NCBI GenBank assembly: GCA_964552055.1
Contig: CAZKFL010000043.1
Location: 1 to 18,110 of the forward strand
Reading direction: 5' to 3'
Length of the DNA: 18,110 nucleotides
From: VGMD01 sp964552055
GTDB lineage: Bacteria > Chlamydiota > Chlamydiia > Chlamydiales > 2-12-FULL-49-11
Both the position numbers and the translations under genes were made by a program. The notes under the pieces are model-generated. The model searched no databases. It was given only the letters and a program-made list of their open reading frames with translations, and had not been told where the DNA came from. Of the stretch, positions 1 through 6,687 are shown one piece after another (positions within the stretch are counted from its first letter, which is position 1; each line of letters begins with the position of its first letter).

Positions 1-48
1 CGTCATGTGTTCATGTGTCACACATGAACACATGACGTCTGACCCCCT
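1..48. repeat. Left copy of terminal inverted repeat with long palindrome
   Basis: Positions 1-37 form a near-perfect palindrome: 18-nt arms (1-18 and 20-37) around a single C at 19. Each arm contains the 7-mer CATGTGT twice, separated by one T. It is followed by TCTGACCCCCT (38-48). Positions 14-48 are the exact reverse complement of 18076-18110, and identity stops at 49 versus 18075, which sets the inner border. In single-stranded DNA or RNA this would fold into a very stable hairpin. It could be a REP- or MITE-like dispersed element; the family is not identified. Confidence 0.85.
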
Positions 49-91
49 AGTATGACCAATTTACGATAGATCGTATTTTAGTCGCTTGTAT

Positions 92-1372
92 CTAGTTGAC
101 TGAAAGAAGCTTTCGGCTATCGCTTTCTTTAATAAAATAGGTTGTCAGGAATGATGCGGCAAAGCCGATAGGGAATAGGGCAAAGGCAATGATGTAGTTT
201 ATATGGGAGTAGAGAGGAGCGCTATTTTGCATGGTCCCCTGCCAATTGAGGTCAAGGAGGTAGCCGGATAGGGGTTGGAATAGCATGGGGAGACCCATAA
301 TGATGACGGCTGCGATTCCCATGGAAGTGCCTGTCAGTTCTTTCGGGCTATTCTCTGTGATAAGTGGGTAACCAAGGACTTGTGAGCTGGTGGCAAGACC
401 AAGTAAAAAGAAGAGTGAGGTGAGCAGCATTTCTGATGGGTGGGGGAGGAACATGATAAGAATCATGAAAAAAATTGAAGTGACAGCGCCAAAAGTCATC
501 CAGCTTTTTTTGTTTTGTGTTTTGCTTGCAAGGTAGCCGTAGAGAGGGGATCCGATAATAGTACCGACACCAATCATACCAGAGATAAATGAGGCTTTTG
601 CAAGGGGTACGCCATGCACCTGCGAGAGAAAAAGGCTTCCCCAAACAGCGCTTAACACCATTAGAGGCATATTCATAAAGCAGGTATAGAGGCCGCATAG
701 GATGTTTTGAAGATTGAGAACGCTTCTTTTAACGCCTTCCCAAAACGGAAGAGAGAAGTCTTTAGAGTCTAGTTTTGGACCGTCATGGACAAATAGATAA
801 ATAAGAGCAAATATGCCAAGGCCGATGCCCGCATCTGCAATTAAAGCGCTTCTCCAGGAAAAAGCTTCTGCAATAATTGTGACTGGATATTGAGCAAATA
901 CAGCGCCGAGCATCCCCATTGTAATCACAAGTCCGATAATGAGCGCTTGCTTTTCTTTAGAGAACCATCTAGCAATCAGCATCATGCAAGAAAGGAAGCA
1001 AAAAGCATTACCAATTCCTGAAAGAAAGTGACAAAGAGCAGCTTCTTTAAAATTATGTGCAAAGGAAAATCCAAATGTGCCGACAATACAGCAAAGAAGG
1101 GCAGTTAGGATTACTTTTCTTGTAGAAAATCTGTCGAGAATGATTCCTGCCGGTAAAAGAAAAATTACGTCGGCCAAGAGATAGGTTGCGCAAAGCTGTC
1201 CAAAGGAAGTCGCGCCCATATTCAAATCTTTCATTAAATACGGCGAAATCGCGTTCATCATGTGAAACTGGACAAGCTCATAGGCAAAAAATAAAGATGC
1301 TGAAAAGCAGACTAAATAAGGAAGAAGCCTTTGAAATGTAGGCGATGGCAGTGATTTTATAAATGCGCTCAT
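92..1372 (-). CDS. Major facilitator superfamily (MFS) transporter
   Basis: A 426-residue inner-membrane permease with about twelve hydrophobic segments. The loop between the second and third segments carries the MFS signature at residues 76-86 (GIILDRFSTRK, with G76, D80, R81, R85 and K86), and a hydrophilic stretch around residues 195-215 separates the two six-helix halves. The substrate cannot be read from the sequence. The ATG overlaps the tdk stop by four bases (ATGA), so translation is probably coupled and the gene is the last of the mcsA-mcsB-ispD-tdk run. Coupling to tdk makes a nucleoside or related metabolite a possible substrate, but that is context only; many Chlamydiae use MFS carriers for host metabolites. 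The family is clear and the specificity is unknown. Confidence 0.9.
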   Translation of the reverse strand: MSAFIKSLPSPTFQRLLPYLVCFSASLFFAYELVQFHMMNAISPYLMKDLNMGATSFGQLCATYLLADVIFLLPAGIILDRFSTRKVILTALLCCIVGTFGFSFAHNFKEAALCHFLSGIGNAFCFLSCMMLIARWFSKEKQALIIGLVITMGMLGAVFAQYPVTIIAEAFSWRSALIADAGIGLGIFALIYLFVHDGPKLDSKDFSLPFWEGVKRSVLNLQNILCGLYTCFMNMPLMVLSAVWGSLFLSQVHGVPLAKASFISGMIGVGTIIGSPLYGYLASKTQNKKSWMTFGAVTSIFFMILIMFLPHPSEMLLTSLFFLLGLATSSQVLGYPLITENSPKELTGTSMGIAAVIIMGLPMLFQPLSGYLLDLNWQGTMQNSAPLYSHINYIIAFALFPIGFAASFLTTYFIKESDSRKLLSVN

Positions 1373-1968
1373 ACAGTGATCTCCTCATTTGCTTTAATTT
1401 TGTGTTTATAACATTTCATGCAGAGCGACACATAACTTTCATTGCCGCCAATTTGCACTTGTGCGCCTTTTGTGACAGGGTTTCCCTGACTATCGATTCG
1501 CATGTTCATAATGCCTTTCCGGCCGCACTGACAAATTGTCTTAATCTCGGTCAGCTCTTCTGCCCAAGCTAATAAATACTTGCTTCCTTCAAATGGCTCA
1601 CCTAGAAAATCGGATCTTAAACCGTAGCAAAGAACGGCAATTCCAAGCTCTGTTGCAATTTCGCTTAATTCTTCTACTTGCGTTTTTGATAAAAAATGCG
1701 CTTCATCCACCAAAATACATTTCAAATGACTCATTGTATTTTTCCGCTCTTCGACATACTCAAAAAAATTAAATTCTGTGTCAAATGGGACAGCTTCCTG
1801 TTTTAATCCAATTCTTGAATAAATAATTGTATTGCCAAATCTTTGATCAATTTTCGGCGCAAATAAAATTGTTTGCATTCCACGTTCGATATAGTTGTAG
1901 CTTGCTTGCAAAAGCGTTGTGCTCTTGCCTGCATTCATTGCAGAATAATAGAAATACAGTTTTGCCAT
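1369..1968 (-). CDS. tdk: Thymidine kinase, type II
   Basis: Phosphorylates thymidine to dTMP with ATP in the cytoplasmic salvage pathway (EC 2.7.1.21). At 199 residues it has the normal size for the short, TK1-like bacterial family. Visible motifs are the P-loop at residues 9-17 (SAMNAGKST), the VDEAHF Walker B and catalytic-glutamate region (D88, E89), the GLRSDFLGEPF segment (116-126), and structural zinc ligands C146-x-C148 and C183-x2-C186. The C-terminal VQIGGNESYV lasso (171-180) covers the nucleoside site. It starts 20 bp after the ispD stop and overlaps the MFS gene by four bases. Chlamydia trachomatis is known to lack thymidine kinase, so this gene marks a difference from the pathogenic genus. 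Confidence 0.95.
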   Translation of the reverse strand: MAKLYFYYSAMNAGKSTTLLQASYNYIERGMQTILFAPKIDQRFGNTIIYSRIGLKQEAVPFDTEFNFFEYVEERKNTMSHLKCILVDEAHFLSKTQVEELSEIATELGIAVLCYGLRSDFLGEPFEGSKYLLAWAEELTEIKTICQCGRKGIMNMRIDSQGNPVTKGAQVQIGGNESYVSLCMKCYKHKIKANEEITV

Positions 1969-1988
1969 AGAACCCCAAATTTATTAAA

Positions 1989-2642
1989 TCATACCTGATT
2001 TTCGTATTTATGGGAAAGAAGAGAGCGGGCAATGTCGTAATCTATCGGTGTTGTGATCTTAAAGTTATTTTCACTGCCTGCTACTACATGAACAGGGTGT
2101 CCGAGTTCTAAGATAAGAGAGCAGTCATCGACTGCATTGATTTGTCTTGTTTTTTGATGAGCTTCTAATATGAGTGGATAAGAAAAAGTTTGTGGAGTTT
2201 GACAGCGCATACAGGAACTCCGTTTGGGAATTGAAATCACAGTATCATTTTCTACGTAATTTATTGTGTCGCTTGTAGGAATACAGGTGTTGACTGCCTT
2301 ATATATTTTGACAGCTTCAATATTACGCTTCAAAATATCTAAAGATACAAAAGGTCTGACAGCATCGTGAATAAGAACAAAATCGGTATCAGGTCCACAG
2401 GCAAGTAACCCTTTATAGCATGATTCTTGTCTTGTAGCGCCGCCTATAACGCTTCCAGGGATATGGTTTATAGAAGGTGCCACGATAATAATAGCATTAA
2501 ATAAAAAGCTTTTTTGCAGGGTTTCTAGCGCGTATTCAAAAATTGCCTTGTCACCAAGCGGAAGAAATTGCTTGGCCCCTTTTTCAGGAGAGAGTCTTGT
2601 TCCTAGTCCTCCCATAAGAAGGATTGCTTTAGTAACTGCCAT
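1989..2642 (-). CDS. ispD: 2-C-methyl-D-erythritol 4-phosphate cytidylyltransferase
   Basis: Transfers CMP from CTP to MEP, the third step of the non-mevalonate isoprenoid pathway. The 217-residue protein has the nucleotidyltransferase-A start GGLGTRLSPEKGAKQFLPLG (11-30; R16 and K24 contact phosphate), GATRQESCYKGL (68-79), IHDAVRPF (91-98, metal-site D93), QTPQTF (148-153) and the closing NFKITTPIDYDIA (193-205). The usual TDDAS is AVDDCS here (170-175). TarI-type ribitol-phosphate cytidylyltransferases look similar, but the motif set and the chlamydial dependence on the MEP pathway favour IspD. The start has a weak ribosome-binding site (GGTAAG) next to an inverted repeat. It lies 46 bp after mcsB, probably in the same transcript. 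Confidence 0.9.
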   Translation of the reverse strand: MAVTKAILLMGGLGTRLSPEKGAKQFLPLGDKAIFEYALETLQKSFLFNAIIIVAPSINHIPGSVIGGATRQESCYKGLLACGPDTDFVLIHDAVRPFVSLDILKRNIEAVKIYKAVNTCIPTSDTINYVENDTVISIPKRSSCMRCQTPQTFSYPLILEAHQKTRQINAVDDCSLILELGHPVHVVAGSENNFKITTPIDYDIARSLLSHKYENQV

Positions 2643-2647
2643 ATCTT

Positions 2648-2663
2648 ACCAATTCTAATTGGT
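2648..2663. promoter_or_regulatory. Inverted repeat just upstream of ispD start
   Basis: ACCAATT, CT, AATTGGT: two perfect 7-nt arms with a 2-nt spacer, lying 6-21 bases before the ispD ATG inside the 46-bp mcsB-ispD gap. It overlaps the region where a ribosome would bind. The short loop favours a DNA operator over an RNA hairpin, and there is no T-tract to make it a terminator. Function is inferred from symmetry alone. Confidence 0.35.
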
Positions 2664-2688
2664 TGCCCAATTTTCAGCTAGAAATCAA

Positions 2689-3744
2689 TCAAGTAAACAA
2701 GTTTGAGGGGGTGAGAGTGGCGATTTCTTTTCGGAGATGATCGGCTCTCGCAGTTGCAAGGAGCTCATTTGAAAGTGTCCCTGTTTTATTGAGCTCGGAG
2801 AGATGGGCTCTTCTGCAAGTGAAAAAAAGATCAAAGAAATTAAAAGAGCCTTGATCTTGAAGAAAGCCAAGTTCCTTTCCTAAATGTATTAGACTTAGAG
2901 ATGAGAGCGCTTCTTCTGCTTTTAGTGAGCATGCGTTTGAAATCAGGCCAAAACTTCTTCCTATTTTATCTTTTAATAAGGGTATTTGATCATCTTTTAT
3001 GTGTAATCGTAAATTAGCTTCTTCATTTGAAAATTTTTCGGCAGTTTCTTTAACTGATTTGAGAATAGATTCTTCAGACACGCCAAGTGTGTATTTATTT
3101 TCTAGCAGAACCATATCCCCAAGATATTCACCTTCCTCTCCAAGTCCTTTTACTTGAAGCTCTTTAGGTAATCTATCTAATAGAAAAGAGAACTCGTCAA
3201 GGTGCAAAAGCATGGGTAAGTGGAGAACTGCTTGTACTACAAACGCTGTGCCGCAAAGTGATGGATTGGAAGTTAGGTACCCAAATTGAGGGGAATAGGC
3301 AAATTGAAGTTTTTTAGAAAGAGTTTCTTCTAATTTTGAAAGTGATTTCCAAGATTCCTTAAAATCAGAATCAAAGCTAAATGTATGAATATGAAGGTGG
3401 TCTTCTAGGTTTATGATTCCTAGGAATTTAGCTGAATTGTCTACAATAAAGCATCTCCCTTCATCATTTTTTTCAAATCCTTCATGTAAAATAAAATGTT
3501 CAAAAAGAAGCTCTTTTTGGTGGGGGGTAAGGACATTTGCGGGAAATGCTTTATATGAGGAAAGAGACTCAGTTATTAGATTTTGAACTTCTTTTGCGTT
3601 TTTTACATTAATTTTCGATGGGAATGGAAACGAATCAAGGTTTCTCCTGAGCAGCATAGAAGTTGTGGGCCAAATCATATTTGTTGCTTTATGCCAAGGC
3701 GTGGCGCTTGTAAATGCGTTGGGAAGCTCATCATTTTTTTTCAT
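2689..3744 (-). CDS. mcsB: McsB-family protein arginine kinase homologue, active site degenerate
   Basis: Homologue of the McsB/phosphagen kinase family, which in Firmicutes phosphorylates arginines on proteins for ClpCP degradation. ATG 3744 is chosen over an in-frame start 87 bases upstream because it gives 351 residues and overlaps mcsA by only 14 bases. Family landmarks are NLEDHLHI (112-119), GYLTSNPSLCGT (155-166), TLGVSEESI (219-227), and RSFGLISNA and LSLIHLGKELG in the C-terminal half (263-293). Several expected catalytic residues are replaced. The SSRIRLARN nucleotide motif is TTSMLLRRN (27-35), so two arginines are lost. The catalytic Cys after TS is N160, with a Cys four residues later (C164). 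The Arg of GTGLR is V169. The closing RDxxRA phosphoarginine motif appears as LATARA (329-334). Activity is doubtful; a pseudokinase or adaptor role with McsA is inference. Confidence 0.85.
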   Translation of the reverse strand: MKKNDELPNAFTSATPWHKATNMIWPTTSMLLRRNLDSFPFPSKINVKNAKEVQNLITESLSSYKAFPANVLTPHQKELLFEHFILHEGFEKNDEGRCFIVDNSAKFLGIINLEDHLHIHTFSFDSDFKESWKSLSKLEETLSKKLQFAYSPQFGYLTSNPSLCGTAFVVQAVLHLPMLLHLDEFSFLLDRLPKELQVKGLGEEGEYLGDMVLLENKYTLGVSEESILKSVKETAEKFSNEEANLRLHIKDDQIPLLKDKIGRSFGLISNACSLKAEEALSSLSLIHLGKELGFLQDQGSFNFFDLFFTCRRAHLSELNKTGTLSNELLATARADHLRKEIATLTPSNLFT

Positions 3745-4204
3745 CGATTTTCTCACTAAGAGTTTTGATTTGATCTCGTAAAAAAGCTGCTTTTTCATAA
3801 CTTTCTGAACTAACTGCTTCAGATAGTGCAAATTGGAGAGATTCCAATTTCTTTAAGACATCCTCACTTTTAAATGTTTTAGGTGCGCTACCTAAGTGAA
3901 TGGCGGTTGTCCCTTCTATCTCACTTAAAATAAATTCCTCAAATGTTAAGTAGCAAGTAGGGCAGCCAACTAGCTTCTCTATAGTTATGTCATGCAAAGT
4001 CGATTGGCAATTGGGGCATTTCTTATTAAAATTAAGTTCCAGCATATTTTCTTTTTCATCATCAACCGGCACCCCAATGTTGGTTTGTAAACAAGGGCAA
4101 ACCTGGCACATTCTACAAGATTGAATTTCTCCGCAGCTGACTTTTTTATATACGATGGTTGCCTTTCTCGTGCACTGACTACATTCAAGCGGTCTCTCTT
4201 CCAT
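3731..4204 (-). CDS. mcsA: McsA-like zinc-finger and UVR-domain protein
   Basis: In the known system McsA activates McsB and links it to the Clp protease. This 157-residue protein has two Cys-rich zinc modules, C8-x2-C11 with C30-x2-C33 (extra C24, C36, C38), then C63-x2-C66 with C81-x2-C84, and a C-terminal UVR motif (about 116-151, SESYEKAAFLRDQIKTL) as in UvrB, UvrC and ClpC. ATG 4204 is preferred over the in-frame GTG at 4213 because a strong GGAGG (4214-4218) sits nine bases before it and only one base before the GTG. Its stop overlaps mcsB by 14 bases, implying translational coupling and a complex. It is the first gene of the minus-strand run. No CtsR-type operator was recognised upstream. 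Confidence 0.9.
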   Translation of the reverse strand: MEERPLECSQCTRKATIVYKKVSCGEIQSCRMCQVCPCLQTNIGVPVDDEKENMLELNFNKKCPNCQSTLHDITIEKLVGCPTCYLTFEEFILSEIEGTTAIHLGSAPKTFKSEDVLKKLESLQFALSEAVSSESYEKAAFLRDQIKTLSEKIDEKK

Positions 4205-4334
4205 AATTATCACCCTCCAATTAGAAGACTAGGAAATAAGTGGTAATTATTACAATTAAATTAAAAACATTTGCAAATAATTATTCAATCAATAGTAAGT
4301 ATAGATAAGAAGTAAAAAACATTAAGGTGAACCA
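4205..4334. promoter_or_regulatory. Divergent intergenic region, mcsA (-) / small secreted genes (+)
   Basis: An AT-rich 130-bp spacer between divergent genes, expected to hold both promoters. It contains GGAGG for mcsA (minus, 4214-4218) and AAGGTGA (4324-4330), four bases before the plus-strand ATG. The self-complementary TTGCAA (4271-4276) could act as a -35 box on either strand, with weak downstream -10 candidates on both (TAAGTA at 4296-4301 on plus; a TAATAA-like box on minus). The hexamers are poor, so positions are tentative. Confidence 0.35.
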
Positions 4335-4574
4335 ATGATTCAATTAAAATTATTAAGTGCTGGTCTCTTAGTATTAGGGATTTGTCAAGCAAATGCAACA
4401 ACATATGAGACGAATTTCTCCAAATTTGCCGGATATACTCTCGGTACAATTTTAGCCGATTCAGGATATGACTCATCAACACCTGCTGATACGGATCCAA
4501 ATGTTAAAAAGAAAAATCCTGATGGATCTGATTCAGCGGAAGATGATGACGATAAGGATTCTGAAGAGGATTAA
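4335..4574 (+). CDS. Small secreted acidic protein, unknown function
   Basis: A 79-residue protein I do not recognise. Residues 1-21 form a clear Sec signal peptide (Lys5, hydrophobic core 6-17, likely cleavage after ANA at 19-21), so it should be exported to the periplasm or beyond. C17 is not in a good lipobox (LGIC), so a lipoprotein is less likely. The mature part is about 58 residues: a short region with KFAGYTLGTILADSGY, then a Ser/Asp/Pro stretch and a very acidic end (residues 69-79 almost all Asp/Glu). Such a tail suggests disorder or binding of cations or basic partners; that is inference. AAGGTGA precedes the ATG by four bases. The next gene begins two bases after its stop, so the two are probably co-translated. 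Confidence 0.65.
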   Translation: MIQLKLLSAGLLVLGICQANATTYETNFSKFAGYTLGTILADSGYDSSTPADTDPNVKKKNPDGSDSAEDDDDKDSEED

Positions 4575-4576
4575 GT

Positions 4577-4963
4577 TTGTACAATAAATGGTGTTGGACC
4601 TTGCTGATGGTACCCTGCTCCCTAATGGCGACTCTCTCAGAGTCAAAAGATAAAGGGGATAATCCTTTGGTAGAAAACCTTCCCACAGAATGCCTTCAAC
4701 AGCATTCTACGGAAGATCTTACCGAGGACCAAAAACAGGTGTATCATAAGCTTGGTCCTCTTTATCAAAAAATCTATCTCTATGTCCTCAATACAGAAGA
4801 GCGACATAGAGTTATCGTCTATATTAAACGCGGCGTATCGCCTTATGAAGCAATCAATACTATACTCAGACCTGAAGAGCGCGCACACACGCAAAAGCGC
4901 GGCTCTAAACCCATAGCCCCGAGCGATCGCCACACCATTTCGCCCTCCATCTCTGTCTATTAA
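4577..4963 (+). CDS. Small exported protein, unknown function, TTG start
   Basis: An unrecognised 128-residue protein. It starts with TTG two bases after the preceding stop. AGAGGA (4565-4570), inside the end of the upstream gene, lies six bases before this TTG. Starting there restores a signal-peptide-like N-terminus (YNK, then a hydrophobic run through SLMA at 15-18), whereas the next ATG (4607) removes half of it. C14 follows Pro and does not fit a lipobox. The central part (48-104) looks helical and charged (LTEDQKQVYHKLGPLYQKIY; EERHRVIVYIKRGVSPYEAI) and resembles a small helical domain. The last 25 residues are basic, Ser/Pro-rich and probably disordered. The 3' end is more GC-rich than its surroundings. 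An antisense ORF overlaps it, but the coupling and signal peptide support this strand. Confidence 0.6.
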   Translation: MYNKWCWTLLMVPCSLMATLSESKDKGDNPLVENLPTECLQQHSTEDLTEDQKQVYHKLGPLYQKIYLYVLNTEERHRVIVYIKRGVSPYEAINTILRPEERAHTQKRGSKPIAPSDRHTISPSISVY

Positions 4964-4980
4964 AGGTTTTGGACAGCTTC

Positions 4981-5859
4981 TTAGGATTGAAGCATGGGAT
5001 AGGTGAAAAAGAAAAAATGGCAAATATTTGTAAAATAATGGGTGATGATTGAGCTTTCGATTTTGCCGGTTAATTGGTAGATGGTTCCGTATAAGATGCT
5101 TGTAATGAATACGGTAGTGATGTAGGCGAAATTTGGGAGGAAGATGATGTGGATCATCGCAAAAACAAGTGAGGTTATCAGAATTGCAAGAGTAGGGCCA
5201 AAGGGATTATTGAGTCTTTTTGCGATCTCATTTTGTATGAAGCCTCTATAGAATACTTCTTCGGGTATTACGACAAAAAAGAGTTGAATTGTGAGCCACA
5301 TGAGTGTGATGAGCGGGAGTTTGGGATCCCACTTGATGATTTGGAGAAATTGGGTGAGTGAAATGATCATGAAGGCTGTAAAAATCATCCACGGTATTGT
5401 TGCAAGTAGGCAGCTATAAAGCTGTTTGCGTGTTTTAATTACAGGTAGATAAAGCCCAAGAATTAAAGCTGCAACCGCCCCCTTATCATAGTTTGCATAG
5501 ATATTTATGGGGATGGCATCTAGAGAGGCTCGAAAGCCTTTAAAAATAAGTATATTATTAAATCCTTTTACAAAGTGGGTGTAGAGGGCAATTGTAATGA
5601 TGGCTGCTCCCATGCAGGTAAAGAGTCGCCAAAATTGGCTAAGTTCTTCAGTCGCAAAAAAATAACAGCCCCCTACAATTGCAAGAGGTATAAGTGCCTG
5701 GATTTCAATAAGGTTTCCGTAATACGCAAAAGCTAAGCTAACAGCAAGAAGTGATCCCCATACCCAAATCTTCCGGTGGATCCAAATCGAGATAATCGCT
5801 AAAATAAGAAAAGAATACGCAATTGCGCCAAGTGGGTGTTTAAAAAAGAGTTCAATCAT
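4981..5859 (-). CDS. CPBP-family intramembrane metalloprotease
   Basis: A 292-residue multi-spanning membrane protein of the CAAX protease/bacteriocin-processing (Rce1/Abi) family. All three family motifs are present in the last third: PEEVFYR (E200, E201, R205), FAMIH (F233-x3-H237) and HYFTN (H274-x3-N278). These residues form the intramembrane glutamate/histidine active site. About eight hydrophobic segments are visible, with a non-motif N-terminal half (residues 10-100). Bacterial members process peptides, confer bacteriocin immunity or act in envelope stress; the substrate here is unknown. Its ATG lies 17 bases from the divergent pgeF start, and it converges on the small exported-protein gene with a 17-bp gap. 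No strong ribosome-binding site is seen. Confidence 0.88.
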   Translation of the reverse strand: MIELFFKHPLGAIAYSFLILAIISIWIHRKIWVWGSLLAVSLAFAYYGNLIEIQALIPLAIVGGCYFFATEELSQFWRLFTCMGAAIITIALYTHFVKGFNNILIFKGFRASLDAIPINIYANYDKGAVAALILGLYLPVIKTRKQLYSCLLATIPWMIFTAFMIISLTQFLQIIKWDPKLPLITLMWLTIQLFFVVIPEEVFYRGFIQNEIAKRLNNPFGPTLAILITSLVFAMIHIIFLPNFAYITTVFITSILYGTIYQLTGKIESSIITHYFTNICHFFFFTYPMLQS

Positions 5860-5876
5860 AGTTGTAAGATAAGGTA

Positions 5877-6521
5877 ATGATTAGAAAAAATCGAGGAGAA
5901 ACTACTTGGCTTGAATTTAACCTTCTTCAAGGAAGTAGGCTTTCTCATGGCGTTTATCTTAAAGAATCTAGGCCTAATAATGATATCCAGTTATTAGATC
6001 AAGTGCATGGAAAGGAAGTTGTTACACTTGTTGAAATGGGCCCATCTCCTATAGCTGATGGAGCAATTACTAAAACAAAAGGGCTTGCACTTGGCATTAG
6101 GCATGCAGATTGCCAGGCAGCTATTTTTTATGATCCTATTACTGAAGCGCTTGCAACTATTCATGCAGGGTGGCGCGGACTTGTTCAAAACATCTATAAA
6201 GAGGCAGTCCAGAATCTAAACTCCATTTTCCAAGTAAAGCCTGAAAATTTAATTGTTTGTATTGGTCCTAGTTTAGAGCCCGAGCACGCAGAATTTATCC
6301 ATTACAAACAAGAATTCCCTGAACAGTTTTGGAGATTTCAGGCATCTCCTAACCACTTTAATATGTGGGAAATAGCAAAATTCCAATTAACAAACTTAGG
6401 CATTTCTCCTCAAAATATTGAAATAGCAGAGATCGGTACATACGGCAACCAAGATGATTTTTACTCTTACCGTAGAGCAAAAGACACTTTACGTAACTTT
6501 ACTGTCGCCACACTTTCCTAA
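5877..6521 (+). CDS. pgeF: Multicopper-polyphenol oxidase/laccase-domain protein, peptidoglycan editing factor
   Basis: A member of the YfiH/PgeF (DUF152) family. In E. coli it removes L-Ser-containing muropeptide precursors so that MurC misincorporation is corrected; family members also show purine nucleoside phosphorylase activity. The metal and active-site residues are visible in order: QVHG (H44), HADC (C79) and HAGWRG (H96), followed by CIGPSLEPEH (128-137) and the closing DFYSYRR. At 214 residues it is shorter than the roughly 243-residue E. coli protein, mostly at the N-terminus. ATG 5877 is kept because the WLEF and LSHGVYL region just after it belongs to the fold. AAGG lies only two bases upstream, so initiation may be inefficient. 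A role in a chlamydial cell wall is inferred. Confidence 0.88.
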   Translation: MIRKNRGETTWLEFNLLQGSRLSHGVYLKESRPNNDIQLLDQVHGKEVVTLVEMGPSPIADGAITKTKGLALGIRHADCQAAIFYDPITEALATIHAGWRGLVQNIYKEAVQNLNSIFQVKPENLIVCIGPSLEPEHAEFIHYKQEFPEQFWRFQASPNHFNMWEIAKFQLTNLGISPQNIEIAEIGTYGNQDDFYSYRRAKDTLRNFTVATLS

Positions 6522-6602
6522 AGAGAAATTTACATTATTCCACATGTGAGCTATCCTTTTTTCGTAGATTTTTTCAATAAGATTTAAAGTATTTATTTAT
6601 TG

Positions 6603-6677
6603 AAAATTGTTAAATTTCATCAGCGCAGTGCCGCGCGTTTGCGCGGTAATAGAGACGCAGAGATCGCTGAGAAAAAA
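6603..6677 (+). repeat. Left terminal inverted repeat of the GxxExxY element
   Basis: Outer block 6603-6630, then a hairpin at 6631-6646 (CCGCGC, loop GTTT, GCGCGG), a 4-nt spacer, and the inner block 6651-6677 containing AGAGACGCAGAG and ending in six A. The inner block runs into the GAGAG ribosome-binding site of the gene, so the repeat also forms the 5' leader of its cargo. It pairs with 7180-7257. Confidence 0.8.
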
Positions 6678-6687
6678 GAGAGAACAC

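Noticed and set aside
1..37. Short CATGTGT repeats as a CRISPR array
   Set aside because: The repeats are the two halves of one palindrome, with no spacers or cas genes in the window.
62..79. TACGAT-AG-ATCGTA followed by TTTT as a terminator
   Set aside because: The T-run follows on the plus strand, but the gene ending here is on the minus strand; the loop is only two bases.
348..698. 116-residue minus-strand ORF
   Set aside because: It lies wholly inside the MFS transporter gene in another frame and its composition shows no domain or signal.
1363..1572. 69-residue plus-strand ORF opposite tdk
   Set aside because: Antisense to the well-supported zinc-binding C-terminus of tdk; no ribosome-binding site or family features.
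4285..4500. 71-residue minus-strand ORF across the divergent promoter region
   Set aside because: Antisense to the signal peptide of the small acidic protein and located where both promoters must lie.
4643..5023. 126-residue minus-strand ORF overlapping the second small secreted gene
   Set aside because: It overlaps the end of the CPBP gene and is antisense to a coupled gene with a signal peptide; its own sequence is Cys/Ile/Phe-rich without recognisable structure.
6607..6687. N-terminal extension of the GxxExxY protein from a TTG
   Set aside because: It translates the terminal inverted repeat and hairpin of the element; the ATG at 6688 has a well-placed GAGAG and gives the family's usual length.
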